Positions 1 to 6,754 of a DNA stretch of 64,000 nt are shown piece after piece; position 1 is the first letter of the stretch; every line of letters begins with the position of its first letter. This DNA comes from a virus. A program made the translations under genes and the position numbers. The stretch spans positions 1 through 64,000 of the IMG/VR virus record IMGVR_UViG_3300008450_000005. The stretch is one strand, 5' to 3'. The notes beneath the pieces are model-generated. The model was not told the DNA's origin, did no database searches, and worked only from the letters and a program-made list of their open reading frames with translations.

Positions 1-39
1 CTATGGATAATTAATTGGTATAATAGCGACGAGGAAGGT

Positions 40-324
40 ATGATAGAATTTCTCGATGAAGAAAATGAAGAATTTGACGAGCAAGACGAGGAAATTGAAT
101 TTGAACCATGGTTTCCCACTAAGCTGCAGGTGATTTTAGCACCTCAGATAATCTCAGTAATTGAAAATATGCAGGCGATTGAGGAGACAACACATATACC
201 TTCTACAACTTCACTAGACAACATGCTAGAAGAAGCAATCAAAAAGGAGGATTATGAATTGGCCAACAAATTGAAAGCTGTGATATCACACAAAACAAAA
301 AACAAAAATAAAGAAGATAAATAG
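40..324 (+). CDS. Small acidic protein with UVR-like helix pair, possibly 5'-truncated
   Basis: Unrecognised 94-aa protein. The first 22 residues are extremely acidic. Residues about 61-82 (LEEAIKKEDYELANKLKAVI) resemble the UVR helical-hairpin motif of UvrB/UvrC and Clp-associated proteins, where it mediates protein contacts; this is a short match and no function follows from it. The C-terminus is a Lys/Asn-rich tail. The ATG at 40 has a purine-rich stretch just upstream, but the same frame stays open to base 1 without a stop, so the real gene may begin before the window. It ends 5 bases before the next gene. Confidence 0.6.
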   Translation: MIEFLDEENEEFDEQDEEIEFEPWFPTKLQVILAPQIISVIENMQAIEETTHIPSTTSLDNMLEEAIKKEDYELANKLKAVISHKTKNKNKEDK

Positions 325-329
325 TCTAG

Positions 330-812
330 ATGAAACACATTAAGCATCTCGACGAGTTTTTTGACCCAGGAGTATTTGGTGATTCACCAGGATACGGCGG
401 TGCTAATGGTGTATTCAGGGTTTCCTACAAACCTTTTCATGATTTGTCAGTATCTGTTGGTCCAGATCCCAATGTTCCTAGAATTATTCAGGGAGCACAA
501 TATCAAGTTGGTGATCTAGTCATAGGAATTCCTGTTGACAAAAAAGATAAAGTAGCGGGCATGATTGTTAAGTCCTATCTTGCACCGGATAGCAAAACAT
601 ATCGTTACGATGTTATGGTTCAATCTATTGGACACGAAGATCATAAAGTGGTTGAGTTGAATCCTGAAACCATCCAGTTCATTGACCAGGGTGATAAGGG
701 TCACAAGGAGATTCTCAATAAATATAGCATTGCGAATCTACCTGGATCTATCTACAACCTCCCGACAGTATTCAACGATCCCGAACTGGGAATCGAAAGG
801 ATATCTCCATAG
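330..812 (+). CDS. Hypothetical protein, 160 aa
   Basis: Unrecognised. ATG start directly after the preceding stop, so probably co-transcribed. The first residues (MKHIKHLDEFFDPG) weakly resemble the capsid-targeting-like peptide of genes further downstream, but the (L/I)-N-E cleavage site is missing. A Gly/Pro-rich segment (about 13-30) precedes a predicted beta-rich part around residues 50-110 with a QVGDLVIGIP-type strand pattern, like small barrel folds. No membrane segment or signal peptide is visible. The position beside the repair genes does not reveal its role. Confidence 0.6.
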   Translation: MKHIKHLDEFFDPGVFGDSPGYGGANGVFRVSYKPFHDLSVSVGPDPNVPRIIQGAQYQVGDLVIGIPVDKKDKVAGMIVKSYLAPDSKTYRYDVMVQSIGHEDHKVVELNPETIQFIDQGDKGHKEILNKYSIANLPGSIYNLPTVFNDPELGIERISP

Positions 813-845
813 GAACTTTCTTCCAATCTTTCTCTTTAATAATTG

Positions 846-1739
846 ATGCAGCCAAAAATCAATTATTCGCAGCCAAGGATCGGGTGGTTAAACGCCGATA
901 CTGATGCTCAAGGATGGAAAATAGAGCATCCCGCTGATTTTCTAGAACTGATAGAGATGCAAATACTCGAATCCGTTTCTAACGATGTAAAGATTGTATC
1001 TGTCAATATTTCCAATATACAGGAACTGGATTCTCTACTTGAGGATTTACTGGATTCCAAAGACGCTATGGTCAAGCATAGAATTCAGACAATCACCAAT
1101 CTGATTTCATACCATCAGATACGTTTAGTTTTTTCTCTGACCAAGACTTATTTGCTAGTACACAATTTAGAAGCCAAGAGGGAAGCATGTGTGGATATTA
1201 TAAATTCACTTGGTTTATTGATGGATATTTTTTCTCCACAGCAGGGGGACATTTTGATTCGCGTTGGTAGCGCATACGGTAACAGAAGGAATTCCATCAA
1301 TTTATTCAATAACGAGATCAAAAAAATATCGGAGTCTGCTTTTCAACGTTTAGCTATAATTAACGATGAGGAGCCCAGCTTATTTTCCGTTACCGATATC
1401 CTTGCAGGGATTTTCTTCAGTAACAAAATACCGATAGCATTCAGGACGTTATCCCACCTATCACATAACGGTGGATTGTCTTCGAGAGAAGCTTTCATGT
1501 TGAGCTATTCGACCTGGAAAGAAGGTAGAAAGCCACTTTTTGTTCATGCCGAGCCTCAAGAGATTTCTACCAAATATAAGTCCCCAATTCAGATCAAGAG
1601 TATCTTAGAGCATAGAATACCTTCTTTCAACGTAGAGTTTGATTGCTTAATCCAAACACAGGAAGGAGCGAAGGCATGCAACGTCTATAGGGCCAACTGG
1701 AAATCACTTCCGCCCATTGTCATTCCTAAAGAGGATTAG
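846..1739 (+). CDS. UvdE-like TIM-barrel protein with lost metal ligands
   Basis: The 297-aa sequence follows the order of UV damage endonuclease (UvdE/UVDE), a metal-dependent TIM-barrel nuclease that nicks 5' of UV lesions. Matching landmarks are the strand where HPGQ is expected (about 93-105), GSAYG (about 141-145), LAIINDEE (about 172-179), the segment around RTLSHLSH (about 201-208), STWKEGRKP and FVHAEP. Most metal-binding positions are changed: the HPGQ region reads FSLTKT, the His before the GAYG-type motif is Arg, the Glu of ENDE is Ile, and DTLHH reads RTLSH. One His of that pair and the His of FVHAEP remain. The fold seems certain enough, but the enzyme is probably inactive or altered. 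ATG at 846 is preferred over an in-frame TTG one codon earlier. It opens the repair group with the next two genes. Confidence 0.65.
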   Translation: MQPKINYSQPRIGWLNADTDAQGWKIEHPADFLELIEMQILESVSNDVKIVSVNISNIQELDSLLEDLLDSKDAMVKHRIQTITNLISYHQIRLVFSLTKTYLLVHNLEAKREACVDIINSLGLLMDIFSPQQGDILIRVGSAYGNRRNSINLFNNEIKKISESAFQRLAIINDEEPSLFSVTDILAGIFFSNKIPIAFRTLSHLSHNGGLSSREAFMLSYSTWKEGRKPLFVHAEPQEISTKYKSPIQIKSILEHRIPSFNVEFDCLIQTQEGAKACNVYRANWKSLPPIVIPKED

Positions 1740-1779
1740 AACTTTTTTATTAACGGGTTAATTGATGTAATTTTGGGAA

Positions 1780-2589
1780 ATGCCAGAATTAGCGGAAGTA
1801 CGATTAACCGGAGATTTCATCAACCAATCAGTTACCGAGGAGATGAGCTTCATCGGGACCTGGAAAAACCCTGTCCACAAGTTAGCCGATTTAGATCTAA
1901 CCAATGTTCTCTTACCAGACGAGGAATTTAAAATCAGAGCTGAATCGAGAGGCAAAGAGTTAAAGCTCTCTATCACTCCTCAAGAATCCCACCCCTTTTC
2001 TGTGATGTTCACCCTAGGAATGGGCGGGCACTTTTCTTTCGGTGAGGTACAAGAACGTCCTAAGCACACACATTTTTCATTTCTGACATCAGATGGTGAA
2101 AGGGAACTCCAATTCGTAGATATCCGCCGGTTTGGAAGATGGAAGATCGGGGATTGGAATCCAGATAGAAGCCCTGATCTTACAATAGAATTTGAAGCTT
2201 GGAGCAGAAACATAATGGAAAACATTCATCATAAGGATTTGGCTAAACCATTCTACGAATTTTTAATGAACCAAAAGTGGATAAATGGGTATGGCAATTA
2301 CCTGCGTGCTGAGCTTTGCGAAAGACTGGACATCAACCCATTCTGGGCAGCGAAGGATGTGGTCAGATACGATTTTGAAAGATTCTGTGAAATAGCAGCT
2401 CGCCTACCCATTGAAGCATACTTCTTAGGCGGAGGCCAAATATATTCTTGGAACAACCCTTTAGGAGTTACCAGGGATTCCGTTGTACAGGAATGGAATC
2501 AGTGGATGAAAGCATACAAGAATCCTGGATTTGAAAACTTAATTGATAACGGTGGTAGAAGATTCTGGTACCATCCCAAATGGAAATAA
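1780..2589 (+). CDS. Fpg/Nei family DNA glycosylase/AP lyase, zincless-finger type
   Basis: Base-excision repair glycosylase/beta-lyase of 269 aa. It starts MPELAEV, so after Met removal Pro is the catalytic N-terminal nucleophile followed by Glu; this fixes the start codon. Lys59 lies in RGKELKL, the usual beta-hairpin lysine. FVDIRRFGRW (about 112-121) and the helix-two-turn-helix NGYGNYLRAEL (169-179) are family landmarks. The C-terminus has no four-cysteine zinc finger. Instead GGRRFWYHP (258-266) resembles the zincless finger of NEIL1-type enzymes, with an Arg where DNA is contacted. It lies between the UvdE-like gene and an exonuclease, suggesting a phage repair cassette. Substrate preference (oxidised purine or pyrimidine) cannot be decided; the zincless finger leans towards Nei. 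Confidence 0.88.
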   Translation: MPELAEVRLTGDFINQSVTEEMSFIGTWKNPVHKLADLDLTNVLLPDEEFKIRAESRGKELKLSITPQESHPFSVMFTLGMGGHFSFGEVQERPKHTHFSFLTSDGERELQFVDIRRFGRWKIGDWNPDRSPDLTIEFEAWSRNIMENIHHKDLAKPFYEFLMNQKWINGYGNYLRAELCERLDINPFWAAKDVVRYDFERFCEIAARLPIEAYFLGGGQIYSWNNPLGVTRDSVVQEWNQWMKAYKNPGFENLIDNGGRRFWYHPKWK

Positions 2590-2590
2590 T

Positions 2591-3289
2591 ATGATAAAGA
2601 AGAAAAACATAACAAAATATCTCCTTTTAGATATTGAAACTGCCTCTCAGTATCCCACGCTTGAAGAATTGCGAGAAGCAGATCAGAAGTTAGCCGATCT
2701 TTGGGTTAAACGACACGTCTACTATTCTGGGAGCTATTTCGAGTTCAAAGATTCAACCCCAGATCAAACATATAAAGCTAAAGCCCAATTAGAGCCTGAA
2801 TTTGGAAAGATAGTTTGTGTGACATTTGGAAGTTTCAAGGATGAATCGGAAGATGCAAGGATCATGAGTTTCAGTGGTTCCGAATTGGATATACTAGAGA
2901 AGGTTAAAAAAATCCTACAGAATGCCATGGTCATGAATTTCCTTCTTTGTGGACACAACATAAAGAATTTCGACATACCATGGATAGGAAAGAGGATGCT
3001 TTACAACGGGATAAATCCTCCTGATATCATTAAAGTCGGTAATAAAAAACCATGGGAACTTTCTTTTGTTGATACCGCCGAACTACTTTCTTTTGGAAGC
3101 TGGGTCCAGCAAAAATCCCTGAGTTTAGATCTTCTGTGTCATTCATTAGGGATCAAGTCACCCAAGGGAGGGATGGACGGTTCTATGGTTAGCGAATCTT
3201 TCCATGACGGAAGAATCGAAGAGATTGTCTCATATTGCGAAAGAGACGTCGAAGCACTAGGCTCAATTTTACAACGTATAGCAGACTGA
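2591..3289 (+). CDS. DEDDy 3'-5' exonuclease, PolB-exonuclease-like
   Basis: Predicted 232-aa 3'-5' DNA exonuclease of the DnaQ/RNase H-like superfamily, close to the stand-alone PolB-exonuclease-related family (PF10108 type). Exo I is LLLDIET with Asp14 and Glu16, Exo II is GHNIKNFDIPW with Asp128, and Exo III is YCERDVEA with Tyr215 and Asp219, the Tyr making it DEDDy. LGIKSPKGGMDGSMV before Exo III is characteristic of this family. All four metal-binding acids are present, so it should be active. ATG 2591 lies one base after the glycosylase stop; an upstream in-frame TTG would sit inside the glycosylase gene and is rejected. A repair or proofreading role is inferred from family and neighbours. 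Confidence 0.85.
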   Translation: MIKKKNITKYLLLDIETASQYPTLEELREADQKLADLWVKRHVYYSGSYFEFKDSTPDQTYKAKAQLEPEFGKIVCVTFGSFKDESEDARIMSFSGSELDILEKVKKILQNAMVMNFLLCGHNIKNFDIPWIGKRMLYNGINPPDIIKVGNKKPWELSFVDTAELLSFGSWVQQKSLSLDLLCHSLGIKSPKGGMDGSMVSESFHDGRIEEIVSYCERDVEALGSILQRIAD

Positions 3290-3291
3290 TC

Positions 3292-3325
3292 TTTTTTTTC
3301 TACGATATATAAAGTAGAAAAAAAA
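3292..3325. repeat. Perfect 12-bp inverted repeat with the promoter core as its loop
   Basis: The arms TTTTTTTTCTAC (3292-3303) and GTAGAAAAAAAA (3314-3325) are exact reverse complements. The 10-base spacer is GATATATAAA, which contains the conserved promoter element. The arrangement may be structural, regulatory or chance AT-richness; it is not seen at the other copies of the element. Confidence 0.7.
3304..3312 (+). promoter_or_regulatory. Putative late promoter GATATATAA
   Basis: Exact copy of the repeated element GATATATAA, 30 bases upstream of the GTG start at 3334. There is no recognisable -35 element. This is the first of the series (also 6723, 10534, 31384, 34954, 61884) and would start the NTase/polyprotein unit. 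Confidence 0.6.
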
Positions 3326-3333
3326 ACTGAGCT

Positions 3334-4116
3334 GTGCTGTACCGTTTCCACCAATATATTAACGAGAAAAAAGTTTCTGAATTTTATCACGATGAACTAA
3401 ATCCTAAGTTTTGGACTAAAAAAACTAACAAGGATGGTTCTATCGATTGGGTATTCGATAAGAATATCAGAAAAAAGCTATTAAAAATAGCGGATGATTT
3501 CTATTCCAAATTTGAAGATACGATCGGCAAGCCCAAAATCGTAGATATTCAATTGACAGGCTCCCTGTCAAATTATAACTATACAGATTATTCGGACCTC
3601 GACGTCCATATTTTGGTTGATTTCGATAAGATCGATGCACCTAAAAAGGTTTTGAAATCTGCGATTGACGGAATCAGATTTATTTGGAATCTCCGCCACG
3701 ATGTCAAATTGAGAGGTCACGAGGTAGAAACATACATGCAAGATGAGGATGAACCTCATACAGCATCTGGCCTTTACTCGTTAATGGACGATGAGTGGAT
3801 AGTAAAGCCACAATTCGATCCGCCAACAGTTGATCCTGCAGACGTTCAAACCAAGTATGAAGGTATTGCTTCGGACATCGATAAGTTAGAATCTAAACTT
3901 GCCAAAGATAAATTACCCGCCGACCAGGCCAAACTTCTTTTCAGCCGAGCTAATAAGCTAAAGGATAAAATCATGAAGATGAGAAAGGAAGGATTGAGCG
4001 AGGAAGGTGAGTTCTCCGTAGGTAATCTTGCTTTCAAGAAGCTTCGTAATAAGGGATATATAGAAAAATTGATCGATACGATCAGTTTGGCTTACGACAA
4101 AATTTACTCTGAATAA
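3334..4116 (+). CDS. Nucleotidyltransferase-fold protein with capsid-targeting-like N-terminus
   Basis: 260 aa with GTG start. GS at 76-77 followed by SDLDVHIL (87-94) is the signature of the Pol-beta-type nucleotidyltransferase fold (G-S, then D-x-D metal ligands); an acidic residue around 125-130 (HEVETYM) may be the third ligand. Such proteins transfer NMP groups to nucleic acid, protein or small molecules; the substrate here is unknown. The N-terminus RFHQYINEKK resembles the T4 capsid-targeting peptide and ends in I-N-E, a likely cleavage site for the prohead protease two genes downstream. I infer that it is packaged in the head and ejected. The C-terminal third is helical and charged. 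Its stop overlaps the next ATG by one base. Confidence 0.72.
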   Translation: MLYRFHQYINEKKVSEFYHDELNPKFWTKKTNKDGSIDWVFDKNIRKKLLKIADDFYSKFEDTIGKPKIVDIQLTGSLSNYNYTDYSDLDVHILVDFDKIDAPKKVLKSAIDGIRFIWNLRHDVKLRGHEVETYMQDEDEPHTASGLYSLMDDEWIVKPQFDPPTVDPADVQTKYEGIASDIDKLESKLAKDKLPADQAKLLFSRANKLKDKIMKMRKEGLSEEGEFSVGNLAFKKLRNKGYIEKLIDTISLAYDKIYSE

Positions 4117-6704
4117 TGATATTACTTCTACCTAATAAAGGCAGTTTAGGCGCTGGCCAAACGATGCCAATGATTCAAGTCCCTATCAGTGCGATTGAAG
4201 GCGGGGAATTTGTCGAATTAAATGATTTCCAGTGGTGGGCAAAGACCTCAGACTGGCAGAATTGGTTGAAATCCAATCCTAGAACTTGGCAGGCTGAATC
4301 GGAAGATCATGGATATTTGAAAGATCTTTTTGATTATCCTCACCATAGCGAAATAAAAAGACTCAAGACTTTTGAAGATTTTGCAGCAGACTTTGATCTG
4401 TTAAACGAGGATGAGGAGGGCGATCCACAAATGGGAGAGGCATACCTTAAATTTCTCAAAGCAAAAGATAATTTAGAGAAATCCGGAAAAATCGACGGGC
4501 AGATTGAATTCGAAAACGTTCAGACCGGAGAGGATAATGCTTGGTTTCTTTCATTCTCTGATGAGGGAGGAACTGATTCAACTGAATCTGAAATGGCTTA
4601 TAAGATCAAGAAGAAGTATTCTACGGGAGGTCAATTTGCTATTTACGATTTAACTGAAATCCAGCCACTCAATAAAACTCTTGATGACAAAAGTACATTC
4701 AAGGAGATATTCGAAAAGTCAGCAGATTTCTTTGGTAAAGCCTTACCGTATGCCCTAATGGGTCTTTCTGGTTTTGTCGCATTGAAAGCAGCTGGAGGAT
4801 TATTCAGATTGGTTGGTCTTTCTTCAAGTGTCAAAAATTTTGCTGGCAAAAGAAGAGCAGCTAAATCATTAGCTAATGCTAAATCCATTTTAACCAAAGG
4901 TGGAAAATGGGCATTTAGAGGTTTGAAGAACACCGGTAAATTACTGGCTGGCGTTACTCAGGGATTGGGTAAGGGATTCAAATGGGCTAAGCAAGGATAT
5001 AAATTTTCAAGAAATGCAGCTAAGACCCGCCCAACCGCGGTTATGAACAGCATTAAAGCTTTTGGAAGGGGTTTCTTAAAAACCGCTTCTAAGGCATTAC
5101 CAAAAACTGCAGTCGAGGCAATACCAGTGGTTGGATGGATCCTAGCAATAGGTGATGTTGCACAACAAACATATAACTGGTTCAGCGACAATCAAGCACC
5201 AAGATTTGCAGACTTTGATGGATCAGCGATAGCTCATGATTCTTTTGAGCCTGGAAAAATCCCAGCTGGAGAAATCATAACTATCTGCTGGACACAGGAA
5301 GGAAAATTGAGTAGTGGATGGGAAGGATTCCTACCATTCACAGCAGACGACACCAGAACAACTATGGATATTGCCAAGATTGGCGATTTTTCAAATTCAT
5401 CTCTGTTTATTCTACTCAATGTCGGATCAAAAGGTATGTCGGAAGCTCTTGCCAAGAATGATATCACATTTATCGTATTTGAGAAATCTTCTAAATTCGA
5501 ACACGGGTTTACAGACAATGACGATCTACAGTTCAGAATAGTAGGCATTCAAAATGCTTCAGAACACGCTGAAGCAATGTATTTCCACGGAATCTGTCCA
5601 TGGGCAACTTTCATGGACGCATACGATACAGCTTCTCCACAATTGGTTGAATTAGACCCAAGTGCTCCAGATAACTTTGAATTCAATTTTCAGCAAGGCG
5701 CTTCTAGAGTCAATGTTTCCGGAGAATTGGTTGATTCAAGCTTTGTGAATCTTTCTAATCCAGAATCGGGATTGAATAAGATGGTTGAAAAGGGAACGGA
5801 GAAAGAAATTGACGAGGAACCTGAAGTAGCTCCTGTTAAGTCAGCGAGCACCGAAGAAACACCTCAGCAAGCTCCAGCCGATAAGCCCGCACAGAGTGAA
5901 CCGCAAAAATCTCCAGAATTACCTAAGCCGGAAGAAGTATCACAGCCGAGCGAAAGCCGCGTTCTAAATTTCAGTTCATTCATGAGAATTTACGAATCAG
6001 CAGAACTAATAGTTGAAGCTGATGCTGAAGAGGCAGGGGAAGAAATTGATTTCAACTCTGTGAATGTTGCAATTTATAGAGTTAACTCGATAGAGAATGC
6101 AGATAGGAATTCTTCTACTGCTCCTCCAAAATTTGATTACTTTGTCGTAGATGCAACACCTGAAGTATGGGGCGCACAGGAAGGAGACCCAATCGACGTT
6201 GCTTCGGATGAATATGACATGGAGGATACCCGTAAAGGATTTGCTCCTGTAATCGGTAGACACGAAAGCGAATGGCTATCGATTGAACCAATCGAAGCGG
6301 CAGGCGAGGATGATGCAGCGTTAGATTACACAACTGAGCCTGATGAGGAAATAGCTTCTTCTTACATAGAAGTAGCTGATGATCAGGTAAAGCTGAAAAT
6401 CAAAGACGATATCCAGAAAATGAAGGATACAGCAGTCGGAGGGTTTAATCTTTTGAAAGAATTGACCACCGAGGATGAACGCAAACAATTGGGCATCGAC
6501 AAATGGGAAGAAGTTGATGTGATCAAGGTTAAAGGAGATCCTTTAAAAGGCGAGGAAAGATCCATTAAGATGAGAGAGAAAAAATCTTTCGGTGGATTCA
6601 TTCCCAACGGAGCAAAGAAAACATTCACGCCAAAAGATGGTGAATTATACTACCTAGCTACCAGTATCTTCAACAGAATGAAGAACAAGGTTAGGGTAAG
6701 ATAA
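4116..6704 (+). CDS. Large internal virion protein with two buried processing-type motifs
   Basis: 862 aa, unrecognised overall. Residues 81-98 (RLKTFEDF...LLNE) and 615-628 (RVLNFSSFMRIYES) both resemble the capsid-targeting/cleavage peptide of neighbouring proteins, with another (I)-x-E site (LIVEA) at 631-635. Prohead protease cutting would yield three parts: a 98-aa leader, a middle part of about 530 aa and a C-terminal part of about 235 aa. The middle part has two hydrophobic helices (about 205-233 and 331-355, the latter AIPVVGWILAIGD) around a basic Gly-rich stretch, reminiscent of pore-forming or ejection proteins. A Pro/Glu-rich linker (570-614) precedes the second motif. The C-terminal part is acidic at first, then basic. 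It is translationally coupled to the upstream NTase. Membrane action during genome delivery is inference. Confidence 0.6.
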   Translation: MILLLPNKGSLGAGQTMPMIQVPISAIEGGEFVELNDFQWWAKTSDWQNWLKSNPRTWQAESEDHGYLKDLFDYPHHSEIKRLKTFEDFAADFDLLNEDEEGDPQMGEAYLKFLKAKDNLEKSGKIDGQIEFENVQTGEDNAWFLSFSDEGGTDSTESEMAYKIKKKYSTGGQFAIYDLTEIQPLNKTLDDKSTFKEIFEKSADFFGKALPYALMGLSGFVALKAAGGLFRLVGLSSSVKNFAGKRRAAKSLANAKSILTKGGKWAFRGLKNTGKLLAGVTQGLGKGFKWAKQGYKFSRNAAKTRPTAVMNSIKAFGRGFLKTASKALPKTAVEAIPVVGWILAIGDVAQQTYNWFSDNQAPRFADFDGSAIAHDSFEPGKIPAGEIITICWTQEGKLSSGWEGFLPFTADDTRTTMDIAKIGDFSNSSLFILLNVGSKGMSEALAKNDITFIVFEKSSKFEHGFTDNDDLQFRIVGIQNASEHAEAMYFHGICPWATFMDAYDTASPQLVELDPSAPDNFEFNFQQGASRVNVSGELVDSSFVNLSNPESGLNKMVEKGTEKEIDEEPEVAPVKSASTEETPQQAPADKPAQSEPQKSPELPKPEEVSQPSESRVLNFSSFMRIYESAELIVEADAEEAGEEIDFNSVNVAIYRVNSIENADRNSSTAPPKFDYFVVDATPEVWGAQEGDPIDVASDEYDMEDTRKGFAPVIGRHESEWLSIEPIEAAGEDDAALDYTTEPDEEIASSYIEVADDQVKLKIKDDIQKMKDTAVGGFNLLKELTTEDERKQLGIDKWEEVDVIKVKGDPLKGEERSIKMREKKSFGGFIPNGAKKTFTPKDGELYYLATSIFNRMKNKVRVR

Positions 6705-6709
6705 TTTTT

Positions 6710-6723
6710 CTTTCACGTGAAAG
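6710..6723. repeat. 14-bp perfect palindrome abutting a promoter
   Basis: CTTTCACGTGAAAG is a perfect palindrome whose last base is the first base of the GATATATAA element at 6723. It could be an operator or activator site controlling the protease-scaffold and capsid genes. No second copy was noticed at the other promoters. Confidence 0.5.
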
Positions 6724-6731
6724 ATATATAA
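6723..6731 (+). promoter_or_regulatory. Putative late promoter GATATATAA for the capsid genes
   Basis: Exact copy of the repeated element, 32 bases upstream of the GTG start at 6755. It would drive the protease-scaffold and major capsid genes, which end at the terminator at 10463-10492. Confidence 0.65.
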
Positions 6732-6754
6732 AAGAACAAAAATAAACTGTATAA

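Noticed and set aside
1768-1775. TAATTTTG as a host-type -7 element for the glycosylase
   Set aside because: Only 4 bases separate it from the ATG, leaving no room for a transcript start before the codon.
4055-4063. GATATATAG as a promoter inside the NTase gene
   Set aside because: It is intragenic, 61 bases before the next start, and ends in G; a similar intragenic copy at 7375-7383 has no start nearby.
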